A stretch of 9,641 nucleotides of DNA from Oxalobacteraceae bacterium (GTDB taxonomy: Bacteria; Pseudomonadota; Gammaproteobacteria; Burkholderiales; Burkholderiaceae_D), in assembly GCA_947487325.1 (NCBI GenBank), contig CANKWG010000075.1:1-9641 (forward strand), given 5' to 3'. The notes beneath the pieces are model-generated. The model was not told the DNA's origin. It saw nothing but the letters and a program-made list of their open reading frames with translations, and searched no databases. Positions 1-6,886 of the stretch are shown in pieces (position 1 is the stretch's first letter; every line of letters begins with the position of its first letter). The position numbers and the translations under genes were made by a program.

Positions 1-936
1 GGGTTGACCAATCTACTGCCTCGACCAGCGCCGGATCCGCGCACAGTGATGGGTTTGACTTTTCCCAACCCGGTGGGGCTTGCCGCAGGTCTGGACAAGG
101 ATGGCGCCTATATCGACGGACTGGCCGCGCTGGGTTTCGGCTTTATTGAGATTGGTACCGTCACACCGCGCGCCCAACCCGGCAATCCAAAACCACGCAT
201 GTTCCGTCTGCCCGAGGCGCAGGCGCTGATCAATCGCATGGGATTCAACAACGGGGGCGTAGATGCCTTCGTGCGTAACGTGCAGGCCTCGCGCTTCTAT
301 CAGGAGCAACGGGGGATTCTTGGCTTGAACATCGGTAAAAATGCAGATACGCCGATAGAGCGTGCGACTGACGATTATCTGTATTGCCTTGATAAGGTCT
401 ATCCCTACGCCGCTTACGTCACGGTGAATATCTCATCACCCAATACAAAAAATTTACGTCAACTACAACAGGCCTCCGAAATCGATGCACTGCTCTCCGC
501 GCTCAAAATGGCGCAGTCGCAACTAGCCGACAAACACGGACGCTACGTACCACTGGTGCTGAAAATTGCACCGGATCTGGATGATGAACAGATCGATACC
601 ATCGCGAGCGCCCTGCTGCGACATCACATTGACGGTGTCATCGCCACCAACACCACCATTACGCGTGATGCGGTACAGGGCTTGACTCATGCGAATGAAA
701 CTGGCGGCTTGTCGGGCGCGCCCGTTCGCGATCTGTCGACGCGCGTAGTTCGCGCGCTGCATCAGGTCTTGCAAGGTGAAATTCCCATCATTGGCGTGGG
801 CGGCATACTCAGTGGTTCGGATGCCAGTGAAAAAATGGCCGCGGGTGCCAGTCTGGTCCAGCTCTATACCGGACTGATTTATCGCGGACCCGCACTGGTC
901 GGCGAATGCGCTTCCGCGTGCGCCAGCATCCATTGA
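1..936 (+). CDS. pyrD: Dihydroorotate dehydrogenase (quinone), class 2, 5'-truncated by window edge
   Basis: Oxidises dihydroorotate to orotate in pyrimidine synthesis, passing electrons through FMN to membrane quinone. The frame is open to base 1, and the visible 310 residues (counted from the codon at base 4) lack roughly the first 30-35 residues of the family, which form the membrane-associating N-terminus. The TTG at base 4 is therefore not the start. Visible hallmarks are GLAAGLDKDG (25-34), the INRMGFNN substrate loop (76-83), GKN (111-113), NISSPNT (142-148) with Ser145 as the class 2 catalytic base, Lys188 in LKIAPDL, NTT (216-218), GGLSG (234-238), GVGGI (264-268) and YTG (288-290). 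A serine base rather than cysteine, plus close similarity to E. coli PyrD throughout, separates it from class 1 enzymes. It reads toward the Tas-like gene 44 bp downstream and may be co-transcribed with it. Confidence 0.96.
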   Translation, partial: GLTNLLPRPAPDPRTVMGLTFPNPVGLAAGLDKDGAYIDGLAALGFGFIEIGTVTPRAQPGNPKPRMFRLPEAQALINRMGFNNGGVDAFVRNVQASRFYQEQRGILGLNIGKNADTPIERATDDYLYCLDKVYPYAAYVTVNISSPNTKNLRQLQQASEIDALLSALKMAQSQLADKHGRYVPLVLKIAPDLDDEQIDTIASALLRHHIDGVIATNTTITRDAVQGLTHANETGGLSGAPVRDLSTRVVRALHQVLQGEIPIIGVGGILSGSDASEKMAAGASLVQLYTGLIYRGPALVGECASACASIH

Positions 937-980
937 TTACATCAAAAAAACTTCATAAAAATAAACAGACGGAGACAAGC

Positions 981-2024
981 ATGGAAAAAATAAAATTGGG
1001 TAACAGTGATCTGAACGTATCCAAAATTTGCCTGGGAACGATGACCTTTGGTGAACAGAACACCGAAGCCGAAGGCCACAGTCAGCTCGACTATGCACTT
1101 GAGCGTGGCATTAATTTCATTGATACCGCAGAGCTCTATCCGGTCATGCCGCGCGCAGAGACACAAGGTGCTACTGAAAGCATCATCGGTACCTGGATAA
1201 AAAAAACTGGACGCCGCAAAGACATAATTCTGGCCACCAAAATTGCCGGGCCTTCAAAAGCCATGACCTGGATACGCAACGGGCAAAGCAATTTTGATGC
1301 AGCCAATATTCGCGCCGCCGTCGAGAGCAGTCTGAAACGTCTGCAGACGGATTACATCGATCTCTATCAGCTGCACTGGCCTAGCCGCAACGTCCCGGTC
1401 TTTGGACAATTATTCTTCAATCCCGCGCATGATCGTGAATGTGTGGCGATCGAAGAAACGCTCGCGGTTTTGCAAGCGCTCATCAAGGAAGGCAAGATCC
1501 GCCATATCGGCGTCTCTAACGAGAGCGCTTGGGGCGTGTCACAGTTTGTGCATCTGTCCCAAACCATGGGACTACCCCGAATCGTATCAATACAAAATGG
1601 CTACCATCTGGCCAACCGGAGTTTCGAGAGCGGTCTGGATGAAACCTGCCACCATGAAAATGTTGGCCTGCTGGCCTATAGCCCGCTGGCCTTTGGTCAG
1701 CTCACTGGCAAGTACATCGACAATCCACAATCCCCCGGACGATTGACCCATTTCCCACCGAACTGGAGTCCGCGCTACCTGCGACCACGCGTCGTCGATG
1801 CCACCCGGCGTTACATGCAATTGGCGAAAGATCATGGCATGACAGCGACCCAGCTAGCACTAGCCTGGTGCTATACAAGATGGTTCATTGCTTCTACCAT
1901 CATCGGGGCCACCAGCATTGAGCAGCTAGCGTATGACATCGACGCTTACGCCATCAAACTATCCGATGACGTGGTCAAGGCCGTGAATGAAATTCATGCA
2001 GAGTTCATGAATCCCGGGCAGTAA
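981..2024 (+). CDS. tas: Aldo/keto reductase, Tas-like
   Basis: Cytosolic NADPH-dependent aldo/keto reductase of 347 residues, closely resembling E. coli Tas (346 residues). The physiological substrate of this branch is unclear; E. coli Tas is known for suppressing a tyrosine auxotrophy. The expected catalytic tetrad is visible: Asp48 and Tyr53 in IDTAELYP, Lys87 in ATKIAG and His132 in LHWP. Other family marks are LGTMTFGEQN (18-27), LKRLQTDYIDLYQ, IRHIGVSNE, YSPLAFGQLTGKY and, near the C-terminus, STIIGATS. The start is ATG 981, preceded by GGAG at 971-974 with a 6-nt spacing. An upstream ATG at 906 in the same frame would overlap the end of pyrD and add an unrelated lysine-rich tail, so it was rejected. 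Expression may come from the pyrD transcript; a weak promoter-like TTGATT (933-938), 17 bp, TAAAAA (956-961) also lies just upstream. It converges on dgkA. Confidence 0.9.
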   Translation: MEKIKLGNSDLNVSKICLGTMTFGEQNTEAEGHSQLDYALERGINFIDTAELYPVMPRAETQGATESIIGTWIKKTGRRKDIILATKIAGPSKAMTWIRNGQSNFDAANIRAAVESSLKRLQTDYIDLYQLHWPSRNVPVFGQLFFNPAHDRECVAIEETLAVLQALIKEGKIRHIGVSNESAWGVSQFVHLSQTMGLPRIVSIQNGYHLANRSFESGLDETCHHENVGLLAYSPLAFGQLTGKYIDNPQSPGRLTHFPPNWSPRYLRPRVVDATRRYMQLAKDHGMTATQLALAWCYTRWFIASTIIGATSIEQLAYDIDAYAIKLSDDVVKAVNEIHAEFMNPGQ

Positions 2025-2040
2025 TGTCATGCATGTAGCT

Positions 2041-2076
2041 GCGTTGTGAATGGCGCACTCAGCGCGTCCACAACGC
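2041..2076. terminator. Possible hairpin between convergent tas and dgkA
   Basis: GCGTTGTG at 2041-2048 pairs exactly with CACAACGC at 2069-2076. A smaller GCGC/GCGC stem (2053-2056 with 2062-2065) nests in the loop. It lies where the two convergent genes end and overlaps the last codons of dgkA. There is no T-run on either side, so it is not a canonical intrinsic terminator; it could weakly end or stabilise the transcripts. Confidence 0.3.
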
Positions 2077-2457
2077 GCCAAGGATCGCTCCCCAGGTTAG
2101 TACGGCCAGAATCACCGCCAGCATGACGGCGGCACTGCCCAGATCCTTGGCATTTTTAGAGAGTTCGTGGTGATCAAGCGAGATACGATCGACCACCGCC
2201 TCGATAGCGGAATTGACCAGCTCGGTAATCAACATCAGAACCAATACGGCGATCAAAGCGACGCGTTCGAGTACAGTCACCGGCAGCAGTACAGCCACTA
2301 TGATGCCCGGTATGGCGACCACCAACTCCTGGCGGAAAGCGTGCTCGAAATGCCACGCGGTACGAAAACCATTCATCGAATTGAAGAAGGCAGAAAAAAT
2401 CCGTTTAAGGCCAGACTTGCTTTTGTACTGGCTAATAGGCAATTCGCGGTTCGTCAT
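2059..2457 (-). CDS. dgkA: Diacylglycerol kinase, prokaryotic DgkA type
   Basis: Small integral inner-membrane kinase (132 residues; E. coli 122) that phosphorylates diacylglycerol to phosphatidate with ATP, recycling lipid released by membrane-derived oligosaccharide or lipid A modification. The signature ELVNSAIEAVVDRI (79-92) matches E. coli residues 69-82, with Glu79, Asn82, Glu86 (catalytic Glu76 equivalent) and Asp90 all present. HELSKNAKDLGSAAV (97-111) follows, and three hydrophobic segments lie at about 44-62, 65-84 and 107-129. The N-terminus is about 10 residues longer than in E. coli; the next Met (28) would cut into the conserved FRTAW region, so ATG 2457 was chosen. It begins only 3 bp after the lutB stop and has no clear Shine-Dalgarno sequence, suggesting translation coupled to lutB. 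No functional tie between lactate oxidation and this enzyme is known to me. Confidence 0.95.
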   Translation of the reverse strand: MTNRELPISQYKSKSGLKRIFSAFFNSMNGFRTAWHFEHAFRQELVVAIPGIIVAVLLPVTVLERVALIAVLVLMLITELVNSAIEAVVDRISLDHHELSKNAKDLGSAAVMLAVILAVLTWGAILGALWTR

Positions 2458-2460
2458 CGG

Positions 2461-3876
2461 TCAAGATCTTTTGCGTTCACGATAAAGCTCCCGGAAGGTT
2501 TTTCCAGAAGGAGCGGGCATGTCACGATAATCGGTCCATCCACCAGCCATTGGCAACTTGCTGATCATTCGGCGAGTTCCGCCCATCGCGCTGAGCACCC
2601 GCGCTGCCACACGCATCGCAATGCGGTAGAGCGCCGGACGTTGCGCAACAAAAGACCAGATGCCGAAAGCCAGGTATTCGACGCCGGGACGCAAACCTTT
2701 TTCGAACTGCTTTTCGCGCAGCTTACGCAGCAAATCCGGTAAAGGAATTTTTACGGGACAGACGACGTGGCATTCACCGCACAGAGTCGAAGCCTGCGGC
2801 AGATCCATTGCTTTGTCGACCCCAATATAAGACGGCGTAAGCACACTACCCATTGGTCCCGGATACACCCAGCCATACGCGTGGCCACCGATTTTACTGT
2901 AAACGGGGCAATGGTTCATGCAGGCACCACAGCGGATACAACGCAGCATCTCCTGAAATTCAGTGCCAATCAAACCCGTCCGGCCCGCATCCACCAACAC
3001 AAAATACATATGCTCGGGGCCATCCTGTTCATCACTGGCGCGCGGCCCGGTCAGCAGCGAGAAATAGTTTGATATCGACTGCCCGGTGGCAGAACGCGGA
3101 AGCAATCGCATGACGGTAGCCAGATCGGACAGCGTTGGCAATACTTTTTCTATGCCGGTCACGACGACATGTACCTTAGGCGGCATGATGGTGCACATGC
3201 CTTCGTTACCTTCGTTCGTAACGACCGCCACGGAGCCCGATTCGGCGACGATGAAATTGCCACCGGTGACCCCCATGTCCGCAGACAAAAAATGAGGCCG
3301 CAATACTTCGCGCGCCTCGCGCGTCATCTCGTGAATATCGGTCAGCCGGGGCTTGTTGTGCACTTTGGCGAACAAGTCGGCAACTTCTTCCTTGTCCTTG
3401 TGAATCACCGGCGCAATGATGTGCGACGGTGGCTCGTTGTCATTAATCTGAAGAATGTACTCACCAAGATCGGTTTCGACAGGCGTCACACCGGCAGCTT
3501 CCAGCGCTTTGTTGAGCGCCATCTCTTCCGACACCATGGACTTGGATTTGATGACTTTTTTAACGCCATGCTTTTCAGCGATCTCGACCACCAGCTTTGA
3601 AGCTTGCTCTGCGGTTTCTGCATAAAGCACCGTCGCGCCACGGCGCGTGGCTTCTTTCTCGAAGGTCGCAAGCCAGACATCCAGATTCTCGATCGCGCGC
3701 ATGCGTCGCTCGACAGCAGCATCTCGTGTGGCTTCAAAATCATCTAGCTCGGTGATGGCATTGGCGCGTGCATCGACGAATTTGGTCGAGAATTTTTTCA
3801 GTGTCTGCTGCAGACGCTCGTCTGCCAGCTTTTGGCCAGCACGCGCTTTGAAATGCATCGACTGGATTTGCATCAT
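2461..3876 (-). CDS. lutB: L-lactate oxidation Fe-S protein LutB (YkgF type)
   Basis: Iron-sulphur subunit of the LutABC (YkgEFG) system that oxidises L-lactate to pyruvate. It has 471 residues, similar to B. subtilis LutB (476), which it resembles along its whole length. The LUD domain spans about 70-300 and includes VKSKSMV-like IKSKSMVSEE (109-118), ETDLGEYILQI (134-144), ITG-like VTGGNF and SGSVAVVTNEGN (213-224). A ferredoxin-type region follows: CxxCxxCxxxCP with Cys313, 316, 319 and 323, then Cys366, 369 and 373 in CGECHVVCP, which carries three cysteines as in B. subtilis LutB. The C-terminal tail WTDYRDMPAPSGKTFRELY is also family-typical. The start overlaps the lutA stop by 4 bp. 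GGAG at 3881-3884 is 4 nt from ATG 3876 and 7 nt from a second in-frame ATG at 3873, so the true start could be one codon later. Confidence 0.95.
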   Translation of the reverse strand: MMQIQSMHFKARAGQKLADERLQQTLKKFSTKFVDARANAITELDDFEATRDAAVERRMRAIENLDVWLATFEKEATRRGATVLYAETAEQASKLVVEIAEKHGVKKVIKSKSMVSEEMALNKALEAAGVTPVETDLGEYILQINDNEPPSHIIAPVIHKDKEEVADLFAKVHNKPRLTDIHEMTREAREVLRPHFLSADMGVTGGNFIVAESGSVAVVTNEGNEGMCTIMPPKVHVVVTGIEKVLPTLSDLATVMRLLPRSATGQSISNYFSLLTGPRASDEQDGPEHMYFVLVDAGRTGLIGTEFQEMLRCIRCGACMNHCPVYSKIGGHAYGWVYPGPMGSVLTPSYIGVDKAMDLPQASTLCGECHVVCPVKIPLPDLLRKLREKQFEKGLRPGVEYLAFGIWSFVAQRPALYRIAMRVAARVLSAMGGTRRMISKLPMAGGWTDYRDMPAPSGKTFRELYRERKRS

Positions 3877-4610
3877 GCGTCTCCCGAGAGAACTTCGGCA
3901 ACGTGCAGCACACGGGTCTTGTGATCCCCCTTGCGGCGCAAGCGTCCTTCAATATTCAGCATGCAACCGAGATCACCGAGCACCACTGCATCGGCACCGC
4001 TAGCTTGGATGTTGTCGCATTTGTCGTCAACAATCGCAGCAGAAATATCGCCATACTTCACTGCAAAGGTACCGCCAAAACCGCAGCAGTTCCGTGCCTG
4101 ATTCATTTCCGTCAGTTGCACGCCCTCCCGTTTGGCGAGCAGTTCGCGCGGCTGCGCCTGGACACCCAGTTCGCGCAAGCCACAGCAGGAATCGTGATAA
4201 GTGATGCTGCCCTTGAAGCTGGACTGCGTCAGCGCTGGCAGTTTATCGAGGTGAATGACATTCACCAGAAAATCAGTCAGCTCAAAAACACGCGGTTTGA
4301 TCTTCTGATACCGCGCCAGCAGTTCAGACTGATCGCTCAGGATGTCGTCGTAATGCGTCTTGACCGTACCACCGCAGGACCCAGAAGGAATGACGATGTA
4401 ATCGAAGCCTTCGAAATCTTCGATGAATTTTTTTGCCAGCTCGCGGGCTGCCTCACGGTTACCCGAGCTATACGCAGGCTGACCGCAGCAAGTTTGCTGC
4501 TCGGGCACGATCACCTCGCAACCAGCACTCTCCAACAACTTGAGCGCAGAGAAGCCAATCTCCGGGCGCATGACATCGACCAGACAGGTCACCAGCAATC
4601 CAACACGCAT
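3873..4610 (-). CDS. lutA: L-lactate oxidation Fe-S protein LutA (YkgE type)
   Basis: Cysteine-rich (CCG-domain) subunit of the Lut L-lactate oxidation system, 245 residues (B. subtilis LutA 238, E. coli YkgE 239), presumed cytosolic and partnered with LutB. Two CCG-type domains are visible. The first has Cys9, Cys41-Cys42-Gly43 (TCCGQPAYSSGN) and Cys79 in PSGSCGGTV. The second has Cys142-Cys143-Gly144 (HDSCCGLRELGV), Cys175-Cys176-Gly177 (NCCGFGGTF) and Cys216 in DLGCMLNIEG. These cysteines are known in related proteins to bind Fe-S clusters with electron-transfer roles, as in the heterodisulfide reductase and GlpC families; the short length and adjacent LutB favour LutA over glycolate oxidase GlcF. 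ATG 4610 is supported by AGGTGG at 4618-4623, 7 nt upstream. It is the first gene of the lutA-lutB-dgkA cluster and divergent from an IclR regulator. Confidence 0.94.
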   Translation of the reverse strand: MRVGLLVTCLVDVMRPEIGFSALKLLESAGCEVIVPEQQTCCGQPAYSSGNREAARELAKKFIEDFEGFDYIVIPSGSCGGTVKTHYDDILSDQSELLARYQKIKPRVFELTDFLVNVIHLDKLPALTQSSFKGSITYHDSCCGLRELGVQAQPRELLAKREGVQLTEMNQARNCCGFGGTFAVKYGDISAAIVDDKCDNIQASGADAVVLGDLGCMLNIEGRLRRKGDHKTRVLHVAEVLSGDA

Positions 4611-4615
4611 TTTTT

Positions 4616-4625
4616 CCCCACCTTT
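4616..4625 (-). promoter_or_regulatory. Ribosome binding site of lutA
   Basis: On the minus strand AAAGGTGGGG precedes the lutA ATG with about 7 nt spacing. It is the strongest Shine-Dalgarno sequence of the lut cluster and fixes the start at 4610. Confidence 0.7.
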
Positions 4626-4642
4626 ACACTTTCAGACAGCGC

Positions 4643-4648
4643 ATTATC
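4643..4648 (-). promoter_or_regulatory. Candidate -10 box for the lutA-lutB-dgkA operon
   Basis: GATAAT on the minus strand, 32 bp before the lutA start, matches 5 of 6 bases of the sigma70 -10 consensus. No good -35 hexamer lies 16-18 bp upstream, which would fit a promoter that needs an activator. The assignment is by eye only. Confidence 0.3.
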
Positions 4649-4693
4649 CGGCGTTTGACCCTTGAGCGACCGTTTCTTCCGGGATGAAATATA

Positions 4694-4722
4694 TTTGCGC
4701 CTCAGCGGTAAATCTTTGCGCC
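4694..4722. repeat. Direct repeat TTTGCGCC with 21-bp period, possible operator
   Basis: TTTGCGCC occurs at 4694-4701 and again at 4715-4722, start to start 21 bp, close to two helical turns. Each copy is followed within 2 bp by AGC. An inverted pair AGCGG (4704-4708) and CCGCT (4725-4729) overlaps it. It sits between the divergent lutA and iclR starts, just upstream of the iclR -35 box, where a regulator could act on both. No known IclR consensus was recognised. Confidence 0.3.
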
Positions 4723-4728
4723 AGCCGC

Positions 4729-4758
4729 TTGTGATCGCTTTTCGCATTGTGGTATAAA
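4729..4758 (+). promoter_or_regulatory. Candidate sigma70 promoter of the IclR-family gene
   Basis: TTGTGA at 4729-4734 and TATAAA at 4753-4758 are separated by 18 bp (17 bp if the -10 is read as GTATAA). Transcription would start near 4765, leaving a leader of about 33 nt before ATG 4798. The promoter covers the upstream TTG at 4747, which argues against that codon as the start. Confidence 0.45.
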
Positions 4759-4797
4759 CTTAATATTGCATTGCACCAACGTATCGCCCGTACCGCC

Positions 4798-5586
4798 ATG
4801 AAACCTGACGCCGCACCTGCTTCCGACAAAACCTCGATCCAAGTCATCGAGCGCATGATAAGCCTGCTGGACGCCCTAGCCGGCTACCCCGACCCGGTCA
4901 GTCTCAAAGAACTCGCTCTGGCCACTGGTCTGCACCCATCGACCGCCCACCGCATACTCAACGATATGGTGGCCAAACGCTTCGTTGATCGCACTGAACC
5001 CGGCGCGTACCGCTTGGGCATGCGACTGCTCGAACTGGGCAATATCGTCAAAAGCCGGCTCAATGTCCGCGAAGCCGCCCTGCCCTTCATGCAGTCGCTG
5101 CATCGCAAGACCCAGCAAACCGTGAACCTGTCCGTGCGGCAGGGCGATGAAATTGTCTATATCGACCGTGCGTTCTCCGAGCGTTCAGGCATGCAAGTGG
5201 TTCGCGCCATCGGCGGCCGGGGGCCTTTGCACCTGACCTCCACCGGCAAGCTGTTTCTATCGGTCGATGATCCGAAACTAGTGCGGAGTTATGCAACGCG
5301 TACCGGTCTAGCTGGTCACAACAAGAATTCGATCACGGAACTGAGCAAGCTCGAGCGCGAATTGTCGCTGGTGCGGTCACGCGGTTATGCCCGTGACAAC
5401 GAAGAACTCGAGCTAGGCGTGCGCTGCATGGCGGCCGGTATTCGCGATGATGCAGGACGACTGATCGCAGGCCTGTCCATTTCCGCACCTGCTGATAGGC
5501 TCAAGGACGAATGGCTGGATGATCTGATTGCTACCGCTAACGACATCTCGAAAGTATTGGGTTTCCACGCGATGGAGAGCGTCTGA
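4798..5586 (+). CDS. IclR-family transcriptional regulator
   Basis: DNA-binding regulator of 262 residues, a usual IclR length. The N-terminal winged helix-turn-helix covers about 14-76, with VSLKELALATGLHPSTAHRI (34-53) as the helix-turn-helix core and FVDRTEPGAYRLG as the wing. The C-terminal effector-binding domain (about 80-262) shows RGPLHLTSTGKLFLS (141-155) and DNEELELGVRCMAAGIRD (200-217), both typical positions of the family. Small organic acids or aromatics are common ligands in this family; the ligand here cannot be read from sequence. Divergence from lutA across 187 bp suggests that it controls the lut genes and itself, which is an inference; lactate operons elsewhere are more often controlled by GntR-type LldR/LutR. 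ATG 4798 lacks a clear Shine-Dalgarno sequence but starts just before the conserved domain. Confidence 0.92.
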   Translation: MKPDAAPASDKTSIQVIERMISLLDALAGYPDPVSLKELALATGLHPSTAHRILNDMVAKRFVDRTEPGAYRLGMRLLELGNIVKSRLNVREAALPFMQSLHRKTQQTVNLSVRQGDEIVYIDRAFSERSGMQVVRAIGGRGPLHLTSTGKLFLSVDDPKLVRSYATRTGLAGHNKNSITELSKLERELSLVRSRGYARDNEELELGVRCMAAGIRDDAGRLIAGLSISAPADRLKDEWLDDLIATANDISKVLGFHAMESV

Positions 5587-5618
5587 GACTGATAAAAACC
5601 AGGAGATTAGCGAAATCA

Positions 5619-5661
5619 GGACATAAAAAAAGCGAACCGCAGTTCGCTTTTTTTTATGTCC
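5619..5661. terminator. Bidirectional intrinsic terminator between iclR and pbpG
   Basis: A near-perfect inverted repeat: the left arm runs 5619-5637, the loop is CGCA (5638-5641) and the right arm runs 5642-5661, with one extra T. The core is GCGAAC/GTTCGC, flanked by 7 A on the left and 8 T on the right (5648-5655). Either strand therefore gives a stem followed by a U-run, serving the two convergent genes. It begins 33 bp after the iclR stop and ends 7 bp before the pbpG stop. Confidence 0.93.
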
Positions 5662-5668
5662 AGAGCAA

Positions 5669-6739
5669 TCAGCTTCGGTTTGCCTGACGCTGGTTCATTG
5701 CTGACGCCGCACGGTTTTCCAGCCACTTGCGGATACGATCAGCATCTGCCAGGCGTGACTGCTTAGTTTTTGAGTCGAGGAATACCATGACAACGGGACG
5801 TCCCGCGACATTCACCTGCATGACCAAACAGCGACCCGCCTCGGCAATGTAGCCCGTCTTCTGCAAGCCAATAGCCCATTCTGGATTTTCGATCAAGCCA
5901 TTGGAATTGCGATACTCAAGCGTGGGCCCACCCGGCTCTACAGCGTAATGGCTATCCGTCGAATACTCACGGATCAATGGATGCTGATAAGCAGCGACAA
6001 CCAGACGTGCGAGGTCGCGAGCGCTGGAAACATTCGCACTGGACAGGCCCGTTGGGTCGGCAAAACGCGAATTCGTCATACCCAACTCGACTGCTTTGGC
6101 ATTCATCGCCGCAATGAAAGCAGGAAGGCCACCGGGGTAATGCCTGCCGAGGGTTGCGGCGGCGCGATTTTCAGAGCTCATCAGCGCAATATGCAGCATG
6201 TTCGCGCGAGTCAACTGGGAACCAATGCGCAAGCGAGAATGACTGTAGCGCTTGCGATCGACATCTTCCTCGCTCACGGTGAGGATTTCATCCAGATTCT
6301 GGTTTGCCTCAACCACAACGAGGCTAGTCATCAGCTTGGTGATAGAGGCGATGGGCAAAGCGACGTGAGAATTTTTTTCAAACAGCGTCTCTGACGAACT
6401 CTGATCAATCACCAAGGCGACATTGGCGCTGAGGTCCAGAGGATCACGTGTAAGACCCAGACCGGCGAGATCTCCCGCCGTCGTTGAATGCGGAGCAGCG
6501 AGTGACGGTGCATAGGCAACGCGTTGAAAACCGCTCTTCCGCTTACCTGCAAGCACCGCTGGCTTACCGGCGCGCGACTTTAACTCGAGCTTGCGCGAGC
6601 GCTTGCCCGCATCCGCAACACGATTAGCTTTTTTGACAACCGGGCGCTGGTCGCCGCGATTTGGTGCACTCCATGCCGCAGGAAAAATCAGCACTGCTGT
6701 CAGAGTGAAAATCAAATTGCCAAGAAAAAAGCGTCGCAT
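5669..6739 (-). CDS. pbpG: Peptidoglycan DD-endopeptidase, PBP7 type (peptidase S11)
   Basis: Periplasmic penicillin-binding protein that cleaves D-Ala-meso-DAP cross-links in peptidoglycan, as E. coli PBP7. All three active-site motifs of the serine peptidase are present: S132-I-T-K135, S189-E-N191 and K294-T-G296. Residues 1-25 form a signal peptide (MRRF, hydrophobic core, AAWSA). The 356 residues exceed the E. coli protein (310), mainly through a linker at about 26-75 that is very rich in Lys and Arg. ALPIASITKLMTSLVV, HIALMSSENRAAATLGRHYPGG and ADPTGLSSAN favour PBP7 over the carboxypeptidases DacA/DacC, and no C-terminal amphipathic anchor is seen. ATG 6739 has GGAG at 6745-6748 with 5-nt spacing; an in-frame TTG at 6754 is less likely. 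It is a single gene with its own upstream region. Confidence 0.92.
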   Translation of the reverse strand: MRRFFLGNLIFTLTAVLIFPAAWSAPNRGDQRPVVKKANRVADAGKRSRKLELKSRAGKPAVLAGKRKSGFQRVAYAPSLAAPHSTTAGDLAGLGLTRDPLDLSANVALVIDQSSSETLFEKNSHVALPIASITKLMTSLVVVEANQNLDEILTVSEEDVDRKRYSHSRLRIGSQLTRANMLHIALMSSENRAAATLGRHYPGGLPAFIAAMNAKAVELGMTNSRFADPTGLSSANVSSARDLARLVVAAYQHPLIREYSTDSHYAVEPGGPTLEYRNSNGLIENPEWAIGLQKTGYIAEAGRCLVMQVNVAGRPVVMVFLDSKTKQSRLADADRIRKWLENRAASAMNQRQANRS

Positions 6740-6773
6740 CCCAACTCCATGCAATGTTGCAAAATTTGACTGT

Positions 6774-6801
6774 AGTGTAGCAAATCAATGCAAATCTGCA
6801 A
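6774..6801 (-). promoter_or_regulatory. Candidate extended -10 promoter of pbpG
   Basis: On the minus strand TACACT (6774-6779) is preceded by TGC (6780-6782), giving an extended -10. A weak -35, TTGCAG (6796-6801), lies 16 bp further upstream. It would give a short leader of roughly 30 nt before ATG 6739. The rest of this 163-bp intergenic region (6740-6902) is AT-rich and shows nothing else clear besides the palindrome at its left-hand gene boundary. Confidence 0.35.
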
Positions 6802-6886
6802 GAGAATTAAGGGCTTAGGGCGACTAATTAAACAGGTTTATCAATCAATTGTGCTATTCATATTGATATCTTCGCTTGTTATTTTT

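Noticed and set aside
906..980. N-terminal extension of the Tas-like reductase
   Set aside because: It would overlap pyrD and encode a basic tail not found in Tas; the ATG at 981 has a well-placed GGAG and matches the family N-terminus.
2041..2076. Strong intrinsic terminator between tas and dgkA
   Set aside because: The stem has no T-run on either strand and a long loop, so only a low-confidence hairpin is reported.
2167..2742. 191-codon plus-strand open frame across dgkA and the end of lutB
   Set aside because: It runs antisense to two well-recognised genes and has no family features or good ribosome binding site.
2461..3876. LutB as a LutB-LutC fusion that would explain the missing lutC
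   Set aside because: The LUD domain in it is the one LutB always carries, and its length equals that of ordinary LutB.
3873..4610. Glycolate oxidase or glycerol-3-phosphate dehydrogenase Fe-S subunit (GlcF/GlpC)
   Set aside because: Those proteins carry N-terminal ferredoxin motifs fused to the CCG domains and are about 400 residues; this one has only the CCG domains and sits beside lutB.
3903..4658. 251-codon plus-strand open frame opposite lutA
   Set aside because: It lies entirely over lutA, whose conserved CCG domains fix the coding strand, and its translation shows no recognisable domain; it is a shadow frame.
4747..4797. Upstream TTG start for the IclR-family gene
   Set aside because: It falls inside the likely -35/-10 promoter and adds residues before the usual start of the DNA-binding domain.
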